A stretch of 64,000 nt of DNA from Lineus longissimus (GCF_910592395.1 NC_088318.1:8062349-8126348); one strand, 5' to 3'. Counted from the stretch's first letter, positions 46,167-58,373 are shown. Made by a program: numbers and translations. The notes: generated by a model not told the origin, from the sequence alone.

Positions 46167-48130
46167 ATGTTTAGACGTAGGAAGACCCCGAAAGTTAAAA
46201 AGTCGGGAAAATCAAAAATTACTCAAATATCAGATGATGAAGTTCCAACTGTTGGAACAGAAAAAGAAATTCCTCAAGAAAATAGCAACTCTGACTCAGA
46301 ATTCAAGGCTAACACCCCAGACAACAGCGATGATGATCACTCTGACAATGACGACAGTAATAATGATGGCGATTGTGAATTTTCAGATAATGAAGGTGAT
46401 GCCGGTAGGGCTGACCCTCTTTTGTAAAGTAATTATATGGCAGACGCAGGGCTAACCGCTAACAAACCCCTGATTAAGTACCTTGTAACCCTTACCGGTG
46501 CGCTCCAATCGGTGCAACTGGAAATACAAGCTCAGACAAAAACACTCTCTGACTTGTTCAATCAAAGAAGCTATCAACAAGATGCTACAATGGGCAGACT
46601 GATTTCTGCATTAGCTCGCAACCACAGCACTGTTACTCAAGGGCAAAGCGAAAGCAAGCAAGCACAGGCTGAACAGCTGCAGATAATGTGGCAAAACCTT
46701 GAAAACCACACCGCCCTGATCACTGAACTGTGCTCGAAAACTTTTGATCCTGCAAAAGAGATTCGGTTAAACTTCTGACTGAGATATCCAGAACGCAAGC
46801 GCAGAACAATGTTCAAATGACCAATAGTATGGAAAAGGCTCTTTTCCAAAACACCAAGACGATGGGTGCTGTTATATCGAATGATTCCACTGAGATGATT
46901 CAAAGTTCGAAAAATGTAGATGCTGAAGCAAAGATAGGTGAAAATGCACACCCTGTAATAATAACTCTGCAGAACTCACCGAAGCGGGTCAAAAATTGTA
47001 ATAAACCATCCACTTCTAGTACCCCTAGATCAACTCCTAAACCAAAAGAGAAGACTGCAGACCCCAAATCTGACCTGTGAGGCTCTAGCAGCAATGATGA
47101 CGGAAAGTCTTCTGCTTGCCACTCGAAGTCTAGGACTTCGAAGCGGCCAAAGCTATCTCCTTTCACAGGTTCAGAACCTTGGGAAATCTGGTACAATAGA
47201 TTTTCAGATGTGGCTGCTCACTACGGTTGGGATGAAGATGAGAAGTTAGATGACCTTCTACCTCGACTAGAGAGAAAAGCTGGCGAATTTGTCTACGGAC
47301 AACTACTCAGTAAAATCAGGGCCAAATACTCAAAACTAATCGCAGAATTGAACAGTAGGTTCAGAAAGATTGAATCCACTAAAACCTACGCGAAGAAGTT
47401 CTCTAACTGTAGACAGAAAGTGGGAGAAATCCCTGAGACGCATTGCGCTGAACTCAAACGCTTGTATGATAAAGCCCATTTGAATAGAACTTAGGTGGTC
47501 CGAGAAGAAGATCTTAATAGAAGATTCTTCGATGGTCTACGCGACCAGGATACGAAAATTCAGATTGATTCTTCAAATCCCCTGACACAGTTGATGAAGC
47601 ACTTAGTCTTCTGATCAACTACAACGAGACGCGCCAAAGCTTTTCAACCAGTGGTGCTAGCAGTAGTTCTTGAATTGAATTGCAGTAGTTCTTCGAAACA
47701 ACATCCCCGAGTTGACGGTAATGTTGTTGTTATTTCCGACTCTGATGATAGTGACAATATCCCTGATCCAGATACAGCAAGGATCTCCAAGGCTAACCCA
47801 CAAAATCAGAATAAGTCAGATTCTGCAAAGTATGCAAAACCTGCCAATGGTAGTAACCCAGATGCTGACGGAAAATCAGGTCTTAGCTCAGCAGTAAGAG
47901 AACTAGTCCAGCAAACCATTGGACTTGAATTTGAGAGACACTCAAAAAGCCCAGACTCTGGTCAAAGACGTAATAAAATCAGACGGATCGGCAAACCTGA
48001 TATGAGGACCTGTTACAGATGTGGCATGATAGGCCACAAAGCAACTTTTGTGAATCTTTTGCACCTAATCAGGGAAACAGGTCTGATCAACCGCACACTT
48101 GGCAACCTCAAAACAAACAAAGTTTGGTAA
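46167..48130 (+). pseudogene. gag: Decayed gag of the LTR element
   Basis: ATG at 46167 opens a basic then acidic N-terminus; TAA at 46425-46427 stops it. The same frame continues 46437-46778 with a coiled-coil-like Gln-rich region. A -1 change near 46765 moves to the frame of 46817-47080, where TGA stops it. The same frame then encodes SPFTGSEPWEIWYNRFSDVA, a capsid-type domain, to a TAG at 47492-47494. Later frames carry RRFFDGLRDQDTKI and one zinc knuckle start, CYRCGMIGH (about 48010-48036), whose last Cys is lost. At least five breaks are visible. A particle protein by family, non-functional as read. Confidence 0.75.
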
Positions 48131-49022
48131 CCGGCAGCATAACCCACTATAACCAATAGGGGATGAAAAATGCATATAGTGTAAACGGTCATTGTCAGAT
48201 ATATCGCTTGTAGACGTCACTTTACCACAATCACCTTGTGGTACCTTTAAGAGATGTAATGATCTGTGATATAGCTCACACATCGCATTGAGTTTGGATG
48301 CAAAGTACTGGATAGGAACCATCCACTCTTCAATTGTTGTCAAAATAAGTAGAATATTGAGGCTCATGGATGCGAAGTACTGGATAGGAACCATCCACCT
48401 TCAAATTCTTATCTTAAACATTGTTAAATAGACAACATTACTGTTGTGAAACGTGAATGAGCGTAATAGTCATTCACCCTGTTTTATCTTGAGACTGAAC
48501 TCAACTCAGCGACTGCCTACTCAATACATAAATGCTAAAACATCTCTATGGTCATGGGGGATGCCTTGTGTACTATCGCGAAACTTTTACGTAAGTCCAA
48601 CCTTGTAGCGTATAACCCACAAACCTGGATGAGCAGATACGCTTGCTGAAGACAATGTTCGAATACGAGATGCGAAACCTGAGCTGATGCCTACACGAAG
48701 ATTGATGATACAAAAAATACGATGAGGAACAATATTACGAAGGAACGATTTGATATTCGAGGATGATTAGGATTGACGATTACGATGTACTGATAATGAT
48801 AATTATGTGGTTAACTTACTTTGTGACTTTCTGATCTATGCACAGTGTTTACGAGCTACCTTACTCTTCCTGACAATATTCTTTTGACTAGTTGTGTAAT
48901 AACCAGGTGATTTTTGATGGTGGTCCAGTGTTTTTATATTGTTTGTAGTTGTGTTACAATTTGCACAGTTGACTGAAATTTTATATGTTGATGGGGACAT
49001 CAATTTTCGTTTGTGGGGGCAG
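48131..49022. other. Non-coding internal region of the gag-only element
   Basis: Where pol would be expected there is no coding signal. A 30-bp phrase with aagtactggataggaacc occurs at 48297-48326 and 48368-48397. Confidence 0.5.
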
Positions 49023-49606
49023 TGTGACGATATTTGGAATTGTGTACCAAATCTAGAATTATTATTCTGTGTTCTTCCCTGGCTGTCAGAAAACCCACAC
49101 GCCCAAGATCGTTAGCTGCTATGAGTTTTAACACCTTTCTTTCTTAATTGATCTCTTCTGTTGTTATATTATCTGTATCTGTTAAGATGTTTGATCCCTT
49201 TTGTAAGCTGCTGATTAGCACCTGGTTCCTAGGCCCCTGCCCTAGGCCCTGTCTGGTAATCTTGTATTGATACAGCTGTGTGCTGATTGGTTGTCTTTTT
49301 TTTATAACCGAGTGTTAGTTGGTTGAGAGCCTGATATTTGGGCTGGGCTATTTACCCATGAGGGGTGAGAGTAATTATAAAGGTTGATGTTTGGATGTTT
49401 TAAGCAAGTCCAGGCAGATCCAGAACTCAACTCGTTAAAGGTCTGTCATCCTCACTCTGCAGCTAAACAAGGTACTCTCTTGAAAAGCGCCAAAGTCTTT
49501 TGCCCTGTGATGCTTCGGTGTTGTTTGTGAATGCGAAGTTTGGGTTCGAATTCGGAGTAGCGAAATGTTTACAGTGACTAACAATATAAGCCCCTTTACC
49601 ACTACA
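49023..49606 (+). repeat. 3' LTR of the gag-only element
   Basis: 584 bp, homologous to the 5' LTR throughout, with one deletion of about 60 bp and scattered changes. Confidence 0.85.
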
Positions 49607-49749
49607 CAATGATGGCAAAAGCTACTTAGCTAGCATAGGTAAGCCTCCTTATTCTAAGCCTAGGTAGGGCATAGTGTTATTCATGAGGATCAGTTGCTGT
49701 TGTGTTACCTGCTGTCGTCAACCCCTTAACCTTACCCCTTCCCTAGTCC

Positions 49750-51290
49750 TAACATGTGATTGTTACTCGCAAGCAGAAAATCAAAGACTTGGAATCTGAA
49801 AATGTGTTGTTGAATCAGAAGGCAGCCATAATGGGTGATTGTGCTGATGTCAAAACCATGTCTGTGCCCACACTTGTATGAAATGGTACCTTTACGGATG
49901 ACCTACGCCAATGTGTCATGGAACTTGTCAGTTTCGAGGTGGCAACTGACAAAGTAGGCCCGGTTATCAACAGTATTTCCACCCACATCTTTCATCATAA
50001 CCTAGAAAACAGATAAGTTCCCCAGCGACAGGCGGTTTTGAATATCACAGAAGAAGGACAGTATCTGGTGAAACAGATGTATGTTGATTTCATCAAGGAA
50101 GTCTCAAATTTTGGTTTGCACAAGGACGGCACATCGAGACAGAAGCGGTCTATCCTAGGCAACTCCCTTACTCTGCCAACAATGGTTTGTCCACTTGGGT
50201 TCCGCCCAATTGCTACAGAGACTGCTGCCGATATTACATCCACAGCCAAATTTGAGCTCATGCAAGTAGCAAAATGCAGCCACACTGTTTTTACTAAAAT
50301 TGTCAAGAAATTGATGTTACTAAAATTGTCAAGAAATTGACTTATTTGATGACAGACTGTGCAGCAAACGAGAAGCTTTCGAATCACCAACTCAGTTCCT
50401 GGAAGAATGAGCTGATGGCAGACTTTAACAACACAGACTGTTCAGTCCTTTTACTGCATGATCCACGTCCTTCTTTGTTTCAACTCATATGGTGTCAAGA
50501 AGCTCGATGCTTTACAAAAGGAATGCGAGACTGGTGGTGCGAAGTTGGGGAGAGATAGCAAGATCCCATACGGTCGTGAAGTTACAGGAAAAAGAACAGT
50601 TCAATGGATTAACACCCTTCTTGGTCCTGTCCAAGATGAAAAGAGAGGTCAACGTGCCAGATGGTTGACCTACTGTAGGTCAAAGCGAATAAAGTCAGTC
50701 GTTGGCAGCTACAAGGATAACCGATTCAACTGCTTATTTGAAACATCTGCCCAGGTCCTGGTACATCTTCCAGATCTACTTAACTTCCTTACTCAACTCG
50801 TTCAAAGAACAGGAAAGTCAAATTTGCCTATTTGGATCTGCAAGACAACAGGATCATCGCAATCATCACAGCATTGGCAGCCATCTACCACAAGGTGACA
50901 GGCCCATACTGGGACGCCATGACTAGTGAACATTGCAAGTACCTTGACCTTCAACAGTACGTGGAGCCAATGTACCGCCGCATCAGTGCCTGGGTTGAAG
51001 CAGCAGATTCTATCATCAAGCCAGATGATGACACAATCTTCACGGACTTTCCTGAAAACGAGTTTCTCATATGTTCAAGGTTGCAATGACACCACCAGAA
51101 GACAGGGATTTTTTCTTTCAAAACGTGCCAAGGCAATCCTACACGGAATGAAAACACGGAATAAAAGACTGTTTGTGAAAAGCAGTTGTCTGATTTCATT
51201 TTGGAGCACTCAGCAAGCCAGCAGATGATCACTCCAAAAGCCTTGTGGCAGCAGCACCATGTCACAACTTACAATTGCTAAGATGAAGCT
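49750..51290 (+). pseudogene. Degraded transposase-like gene with DGTS motif
   Basis: Successive frames give KIKDLESENVLL (coiled coil), RQCVMELVSFEVA, then NITEEGQYLVKQM and HKDGTSRQKR, then LMTDCAANEK, then MIHVLLCFNSYGVKKLDAL, YCRSKRIKSV, DNRFNCLFETSAQ and ITALAAIYHKVTGPYW. The order matches a recurrent invertebrate and fish protein family that I associate with DNA transposases. The D of DGTS and of TDCAANEK may be the first two catalytic residues. Several stops (e.g. 49880, 50024) and frame changes (about 50340, 50440, 50820, 51070) show it is dead. I cannot name the superfamily. A short duplication, actaaaattgtcaagaaattg, occurs twice at 50293-50338. Confidence 0.5.
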
Positions 51291-51512
51291 ACAAACCAAC
51301 TTAAACTAGTCAAGCAGTCTCACTTTCTTTAGTTCGCAGAGTAAGCATATGCCACTGATATGCCACTGATCAGTAATGTGCTGCATTGTTATGTCTTTTA
51401 GGCCTGGTGACACAAGTTATAAGTGAGGACCTAGTCATAGTCGATTTCCCACATCCTACCAGTCCTCCAGGCCAATACCGTTGATAAAGAAGGGTAACAT
51501 AAGTATAATCAT

Positions 51513-52602
51513 ATCTATATCATAATACTATAAAGCGGCTCGATAAAATGCCATTTGGGGGTAGTGTTTCGTCTCGAAATTTTGCACGTTGGCAGGTGAT
51601 ATGTTATCCTGATGCAACGTTATGTTTATTTTTGGAAATTTACTTCAGCGGAGCAGTAATGAGGGATTTTTAATCGGACACTGTCAATTCTCCTTACTAC
51701 TCACAGAAGCCAAATCATTGCTGTTTAGTTATGCAGGGGCTTAATCAATTACCTGCACTCCCTGTTGGGTGGCTAACATTACCTGTTGAACAGCTGGCTG
51801 TAGGGGATGATTGGAACAGCCTGTACCTGTTGACCTGCTGAACCAAGGTTAATGTTATTTTCAATCCACGATTGCAGGTCACCTGATCTTCGAGATTTCG
51901 CGGGGAAAGAAATTGTAAACAAACGCATGTGCAGTTCAAATGTAAACAAAAATGTATTTTTGGTACTTGTGGTTGCTGGACCTCGGTTTTCCCGCAGTAA
52001 GGAGCTTGGGTCATATTGGTGGTCTATTGTTTATGGGTGCTGTGTTAGCCAGTGCTCGCCCTTGATTATGAAGGGATTTTCAAATGAAGGTTACCGTGGT
52101 CTGTTTATGTGCTCACCACAGCTTTTGAAACTTGATGTACCTGAAGAGGCACTCTGAACTTGGCATGGCCTTATCAAGGAGCTGCTCACAGTGCTGAACT
52201 TCTAGCTTGCCTGTCGACTAAGTGCCTTGCCCGAGATCATGCTACATGTAGGAGGAGCACGCATTTTAAAGTTATAGTAGTCATAGTGCAATTGGTCCGA
52301 GCCATTTGGAGGCCGACATGGGAAGGCCTATCTGGGTTCTCCTTCTTCTCCGTATAAAAAGGGGCATATTGCCAACTAAGGAACGAGGCATGTTCACATT
52401 GCCTCATCATCTCTATCGGACCAATTGATTTACTTTTATATGCACGCATACAGCACGCCACAGGGTCCGAGTCTGTGGACAAATGGTTGGTATAATTTGT
52501 CTCTTCGATATTGCTCCTTGATATTGCATTAGATTTTCATTGCAATTCAATCTATTCAAGGTATAGCCCATTTGAATCTGCCTGCGCCACAGGTGCAATG
52601 CT
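51513..52602 (-). repeat. Family A repeat, copy 3, inverted
   Basis: Reverse orientation relative to copies 1 and 2, with matching ends (atctatatcataatac at the left; gcgccacaggtgcaatgct at the right). Uninterrupted, so it shows the state of family A before the H insertion in copy 2. Confidence 0.7.
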
Positions 52603-53150
52603 AGTAACTAAATAATTCAGCAGGTTTCTGCATCCATTAATGAGTCATGGTCAGGCTATAATTGGGGTATTGGTAATCATGGAGGTTGCATCAGCTACAG
52701 TATTCCAACTCTGGTTGACAGAAATTCACAGACCTGTTGATAGAACAGTTCACTGGGATATTCCTGCCAGCAAGCTGATGGGAATCCGGTTGCCAATATC
52801 CACCTGCTGCCATTACATAACATGGAGATGGGAGGAAATATTTATTCTATTTCATGATTGAGAATATGTATTTTATGTATGGTTTAGAACATCATGTGTG
52901 GCTTTGGTGTAGGCTTGACTCAGGGAACCTTACTTAGGCTGAGCCCAATTTATCTTGATAAACCAGTGAGATGTCACTGCAAATCAGTCAGTTCTGGCTC
53001 ATTCAAGGTTGCCCAGCCTATCCACGATTTCGGTACCGTTTAGTGCCGACTGCCTGAGGCAGAACCCTCACCAGAGTAACACAGATCCAGAAGTTCTGCA
53101 AGTCTTCAATAAACCGTTACACCAGAAGAGAAGTCTTCCTAGAGTTGTGT
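52603..53150. other. No gene recognised
   Basis: No supported ORF or repeat. Confidence 0.3.
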
Positions 53151-53862
53151 GTTGTACGCTCAAATGGCCAATTCACACCATTTGACCTCTGTGACCTTGA
53201 AAATAAGGTCAAATCAAAAACCTCTAAGATATGTGATGTATCCTTGCTCTGAGTACCTACCATACCGATAAAATTGAAAACAAGTCACTATTAAGTGAGA
53301 TATTATACTTTTTACCTTTTTTAGTTGTGGCCCCCTGGTGGCCAAGCCAAGAATCAGATCAGACGGAAATTCAGTGTCAGGGGTTATATGATGCAGGGAG
53401 TCATGTGTACCAAATTTCAAGTTCATTGCTTTATTGGTTAAGAAATGTGGCACAGTTACACTCAAACAGCAAATTTACACAATTTGACCTCTGTGACCTT
53501 GAAAAGTACATTAAATCAAAAACGCTTATGATATGTGATATATCCTTGCTAGGAGTACCTACCATAGAAATTTCTTCAAAAACAAATCACTAAAAAGTAA
53601 TAAGTGAAATACCACACTATTCATAATTTCAGTTTTGGCCCCCTGGTGGCCAAGTCAAGAATCAGACCAAACCGAAATTCAGTGTCAAAGGTCATCTGAC
53701 CTAGGGGGTCATGCATACAAAGTTTTGAGTCCATAGTCCTAGCGGTTAAGAAACGTGCCACTGTTTTTTAAAAAGGATACGACGGACGACGACGCCGACG
53801 ACAGACGACAGACCATGCGGTGTTGTATAGACTCACCGTGCCGTTGAGCCAAAAATGAGAAA
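53151..53862 (+). repeat. S-family repeat with 3' terminus
   Basis: Two monomers (catttgacctctgtgacc at 53178 and aatttgacctctgtgacc at 53481, period about 303 bp), then gacggacgacgacgccg and the 3' hairpin gactcaccgtgccgttgagcc followed by aaaaa. The 5' terminus was not identified. Confidence 0.65.
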
Positions 53863-53948
53863 CAACACATTTTTTGTAGGAATTAACAGTATTATTCAAG
53901 CCATTTTATTTTCAGATGGTTTATACACATCAAAATCTTTCATTGTAG

Positions 53949-54143
53949 AATGCATTGTATCGATGGAAAAATATAAGTTCCCCCAAGAATGGGTTTCATT
54001 TTGCACTACAGGAGACAACTGGTAAAATTGTAATCACATCTAATAAAATATATATGAGGCAGAAGAAGAAGGTTGACTTCCTCATAACGGAAAGTTTGGA
54101 GGTTTTTGAGGTTTTAATCTCCCCGAGGGAGAATGTTATATAA
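53949..54143 (+). CDS. Short ORF, virus-like cluster, unrecognised
   Basis: 65 codons with no ATG near the start, so probably the 3' part of a longer gene or a broken one. The product is basic and Lys-rich in the middle and contains a run of beta-prone residues (FEVLISPRENV). It precedes the packed ORFs at 54186-54919 in the same orientation. Confidence 0.3.
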   Translation, partial: NALYRWKNISSPKNGFHFALQETTGKIVITSNKIYMRQKKKVDFLITESLEVFEVLISPRENVI

Positions 54144-54185
54144 GTTGCCAACAGTGGCAATGGGCGACAAGCCACTTAATTTTAG

Positions 54186-54455
54186 GCCTTTGAGTACTTC
54201 CACAATCATTGTGATAAAACTAAACAAGATGATGTGGTATATAATTCAAGGAAGTCCGATATACTTGCTGGGTTTCAATTGAAAGAGTGTGATTTCGGCA
54301 TTACGATTCCACACTATTTTACGGGTGTAAGTGGTAGATCATGCTCTAAATCATTTTACAAATTAAGGATATTGATAACTGATGAACAAAAACAGCCGGT
54401 GGATTTTAATGGTGGCGATGTACAACTCGAACTTATCTTCTTAATAAATGAGTAG
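54186..54455 (+). CDS. ORF of the virus-like cluster, possible capsid-type beta protein
   Basis: Open for 89 codons from a TAG to TAG with no clear ATG, so N-terminally truncated. It ends in LRILITDEQKQPVDFNGGDVQLELIF, quoted in parts: ITDEQKQPVDFNG and DVQLELIF. The 'D..G..VDF.G..V...L' ending recalls small jelly-roll-type proteins found in virus-like elements of invertebrate genomes. This is recollection, not a search. The next ORF's ATG overlaps its stop by 8 nt, a packing seen in small DNA viruses. Confidence 0.4.
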   Translation, partial: AFEYFHNHCDKTKQDDVVYNSRKSDILAGFQLKECDFGITIPHYFTGVSGRSCSKSFYKLRILITDEQKQPVDFNGGDVQLELIFLINE

Positions 54456-54738
54456 AATCTGGGGTAATTCGAAACGGCCATCAAACTGGAAGAAAATACT
54501 AGAAGAAATTCAGTTAGATAATCAGTTAGGTCCATCTCCAGCACAGCAAATGTAACCACCTCTAGCACGGCAAATGCAACCATCTCCAGAGCAACCTACA
54601 CAAGCTTCACCTAAACAGGCCTCGCCTAACCCAACCTCTAGAAATCCTATCAAGCCTAATCCAGCTTCACCTAAGCCACCTTCACCTAAACCATCTTCAC
54701 ATAAGTTGTCTTCGATTAGTTCAGCTTCTAAACGTTGA
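54448..54738 (+). pseudogene. Proline-rich ORF of the virus-like cluster, one stop
   Basis: ATG at 54448 overlaps the end of the previous ORF. Begins with RIWGNSKRPSNWKKIL, then a Pro/Ser/Gln-rich repeat tail with PSPEQPTQASPKQASP and PKPPSPKPSS. TAA at 54553-54555 interrupts the frame, which is otherwise open to TGA at 54736-54738. Function unknown. Confidence 0.4.
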
Positions 54739-54739
54739 A

Positions 54740-54919
54740 ATGCAGCTGTACATCATCCCTGTAATACATGGTGAGAAAACCTTTTCAATTTACTTGCCAA
54801 GTTTAACAATACAAGACCAACAACAACTGATAAGGCGCTTATTATTATTGATCAAGGACAGGTACGATAAAGGTAGGAAGGTGGAAGTGCTGTTAATGAT
54901 CAAGAAGAAAGTTCATTGA
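54740..54919 (+). CDS. 59-codon ORF of the virus-like cluster
   Basis: ATG at 54740 begins two nucleotides after the previous stop at 54738 (one base between). Hydrophobic N-terminus (MQLYIIPVI), then a Leu-rich and basic stretch (IRRLLLLLIKDRY). No family recognised. Its placement in the packed row is the main reason to take it as real. Confidence 0.35.
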   Translation: MQLYIIPVIHGEKTFSIYLPSLTIQDQQQLIRRLLLLIKDRYDKGRKVEVLLMIKKKVH

Positions 54920-55413
54920 TAATGATACTATTGAGAAAATAAAAGTAACTAGAAATATATAACGCAATTGGGGCAAATTGCGAATGTATGCCCCCGCTCT
55001 GGTGTGTTCGGTGTGTTAATATGTTCATTGCGCGCGTTATTTAGCCTATAAATATGAAATTGTGGCTATAAGCGCACCTCGCTTATAAGCGCATAAATAC
55101 GATAATATCTTCTCTGTGGCTGTGTATGAAATTTTGTGGAGGCTCTCAAATAACATCCACAATAATATGGCTGTTGACTGGGCTAGTTGGTCTGACAATA
55201 GACATGCACGTGAACAGCAGAGGTTGGTTTTCCCATTTACTCACTACAGAGGTGAAGCGTGGTCTATACTATTTTCGCCGTTGTCATCTCCTTGATCTTT
55301 TAAGTTTTTGCCGTTTCCAAGGCGATTGCCTGCTAGCAATTTACACAGAAGATCAGTGGGCAAGCTGTTGACCCTGTTACTGGAACAGCATCAATTATGC
55401 GATCGCCTGGAAT

Positions 55414-55722
55414 CAGTCACAGAATATCTGGTACTCAGGAAGTTAAAGACTAGTCACTGCCGGGTAGCTTGTGCAATCTGCTAGAATCAGTCACAGAATA
55501 TCCATTGCTTACATGCTAATGAATAACAACTGTCAGGCTATTTATCCCTTCTCCTGGTGTCAGTCACAGAATATCCAATGCTCGGATATCAATGAATAGG
55601 AATTGCCTAGCTATTTATCTCATCTCCTGATGTCTGTCACAGAATATCCAATGCTCGGATATCAATGAATAGCAACTGCGTGGCTATTTATATCATCTCT
55701 TATCTTATCTCATCTCAGCAAA
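55414..55722 (+). repeat. Tandem array of about four 74-bp units
   Basis: Units start cagtcacagaatatcc and carry tgctcggatatcaatgaata and ggctatttatc. The first unit is most diverged. Confidence 0.8.
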
Positions 55723-56865
55723 AATCTAAGACGGCGGCTGGAGGCCATTTTGGATTCTGGAATGCGCCCAAAATCGATAGAGAAACTCCCCTGCTGAAGA
55801 CCATTACACCACAAAAGTTTGAAGTGTGTCAAACCTCTAGTTCTTCAGTTAACAATCGGAATACCAAAATCTAAGTTGGCTGCTGGCAGCCATATTGGAT
55901 TTTGGAACACGCCCAAAATTGATAGAGAGCATCCCCTGAATGACCATTGCACCACAAAAGTTTGAAGTGTGTCAAACCTCTAGTTCTTCAGTTCACAATC
56001 GGAATACCAAAATCTAAGTTGGCTGCTGGCAGCCATATTGAATTTTGGGTCAGGCCCAAAATCGTCAGGGAACCTCCCCTACACAACCTCATCACACCAC
56101 ATAAGTTTCAGGTCTGTCACTCACTTGGTTCTTGAGTTACAGGTCGGAATGCGAAAAACCAAGTCGAGCCTGGCAGCCATCTTGGATTTCAGATCGGGCC
56201 CAAAATGGATAGGGAACCTTCCCTACACTAGTAATAACACCACATAAGTTTCAGGTCTGTCACTCACTCGGTTCTTAATTTACGGGGCGGAATACAAATC
56301 ACCAAGTCGGGGACCTGGTGGCCATCTTTGATTTCGGGTCTGGCCCAAAATCGATAGGGAACCTCCCCTACCATAGACCATTACACCACAAAAGTTTGAA
56401 GACTGTTGGACCTCTGGTTCTCCAGTTAACGAGTGGAATGCCAAAATCTAAGATGGTGGCTGGCGGCCATCTTTGATTTCGGGTCGGGCCCAAAATCGAT
56501 AGGGAACCTCCCATACCATAGACCATTACGCCACAAAAGTTTGAAGACTGTTGGACCTCCGGTTCTCCAGTTAACGAGCGAATGCGAAAATCTAAGATGG
56601 TGACTGGCGGCCATCTTTGATTTCGGGTCGGGCCCAAAATCGATAGGGAACCTCCCCTACCATAGACCATCACACCACAAAAGTTTGAAGACTCCGGTTC
56701 TCTAGTAAACGAGCAGAATGCGAAAATCTAAGATGGCGGCTGGCGGCCATATTGGATTTTGGAACGCGCCAAAAAACAATAGGGACCCTTTGACACACTA
56801 GGCCTACACCCCCTAAAAATTTCAAGTCAGCCGAGCAAGGGGTTCTTGAGTTATAGTCTGGAATT
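55723..56865 (+). repeat. Tandem array of about eight 150-bp units
   Basis: Units carry aaatctaagatggcggctgg, ggccatattggattttgg, cgcccaaaatcgatagggaa, ccattacaccacaaaagttt and ctctggttcttcagttaac in order. Many have an aagatggcggc phrase that resembles a Kozak start but no ORF follows. Confidence 0.85.
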
Positions 56866-57039
56866 CAGGGCGGCAGACGCGGCGGCGTTCGGAAACCACC
56901 TAAGAACATAATGCCCCCACTTTGGCGGGGGCATAATAATGCTTTTATTACTTAAACTAAAAAGTTTGTCGTAATAACAAAGGATTTGTGTAAAATTACA
57001 ATAGAGATTCAATACCTTTGATGATAATTTAGCACGTTT

Positions 57040-58373
57040 GTTTACAATCGTGAACATTTACGACCATATGCGTGTACATGCATTTACTGTACATTTCTAC
57101 AGCGGTGACTTCGGACACAGAAAAATTTCCCAAAAAAAGTTGATTTCAACACTTGTGACAAGTTTAACAAAATTAAAGCAATTATTCTCAGTGGAGGTTT
57201 ACCCAAATAGTAGAGTCTGGGTGATTTTGAGCCATTAAGATGTGTTTAGAACACACATTGTGACCAAAGGTTCTGCCCTCAATACGCTAATCTGACTACA
57301 ATACTTAACGGCAATCTGCCACTTTGCCACATTCTCAAAACTTTGGATCGTCAAATGGAAAGAATATTGCATAATATCTGACAAACTGTGCTAAAATTCA
57401 TCATTTTATAGTTCTTCACCAACAATGAAACCCACACAGAGATTCATTGGGTAGTTTTATCACAACTCTGCTTTTTACCGACCAATCCTGGGACACAGTG
57501 ACAAGTCTTTTTCAGCAACCAATCATGGTCAAAATTTTGAGAAACTATCGGCCATGAGAAAAAACCACGGATAACCTTAAACCAATCACAAGAATCTAAT
57601 TAAGACATCTCACCTGGTCTGTTGAGCGTTTGATCGACCTATCAATTGATTCCATGTGATTTATTCCATTGAAATCATCTGTTCACACTTAATAAAACGG
57701 CTTTCGTCAGGCTGCGGAACTGTGACGTTGCTCGGCAAACTCGCACAGTGCCAAAAGTTCAAAAGTGTCAGACTGTAAGTCTTATACAAGCCGAATTAGT
57801 GCAACTTTTCTCATAAAACGGTTTTTTTTCATCTATAGATAACAAAGTATGATCTTTAAAAATAAAAGCTAACACTTTCTGGTGGGTTTTGTTGAGATTT
57901 TATTGAGAACTATAAAAGCAGCGTAGGGCAGCAGTCATTTTACACAGGCAAGGTGGTGATGTGATAGCCTTTTTACAAATCGAAAAAATTGTTTCCTTTT
58001 CTATACCGCAGCACTGCTTTTCAAGATGGTGGCAACTTACTACTACCAGAGGCGTCTCTCGTGTAAAGATTGGTTGCCTTGAACTGCGAAATCCAAACTC
58101 TCTTTTTTGCCCAATATCGCCAACTGGTGATATAAATCGAAACTAATCTCTTTTATATCAAAACCTCAATATTATGCAGATCTCTTCAAGTTTATTTCAG
58201 ATTTCTATCTCCTGGAATAAAGCAACAAAGACTTTTTTGGTAATTTACACCTTTTGCCCCCTGGTGAGCTGAATTTCAGTTGAATCATGCTGAATTTTCT
58301 GTCAGCAGCATATCATGTGCTGTTCTTCCCTACGACCAAATTTGAATTTGACTTTTTCATCTGAGCTAAAAAG
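57040..58373 (+). repeat. H/S-related repeat ending in the H terminus
   Basis: Homologous to 15330-16648 over most of its length (e.g. gtacatttctacagcg, gaggtttaccc, tttgccccctggtg). It ends atctgagctaaaaagg. The 5' terminus was not resolved. The virus-like ORF at 58374 starts directly at its right border, so this repeat is inserted within that gene. Confidence 0.55.

Larger units (their letters stand above)
45401..49606 (+). mobile_element. LTR retrotransposon with gag only, 4.2 kb
   Basis: 5' LTR 45401-46040 and 3' LTR 49023-49606 begin TGTGACGATATTTGG and end CTACA. Target duplication caat (45397-45400 and 49607-49610). The LTRs differ by scattered substitutions and a gap of about 60 bp in the 3' copy, so the element is older than the gypsy element at 24051. 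The interior has a decayed gag and no protease, reverse transcriptase or integrase. A G-rich tract (gtgggggcag) precedes the 3' LTR. Confidence 0.85.
54980..56940 (+). mobile_element. Family B element with paired termini and internal tandem repeats
   Basis: 5' motif TATGCCCCCGC (54988-54998) is the exact complement of GCGGGGGCATA near 56924-56934. The 3' hairpin is CCCCCACTTTGGCGGGGG. Internally there are two arrays: about four 74-bp units and about eight 150-bp units. The element splits the virus-like cluster. No transposase. Confidence 0.65.
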
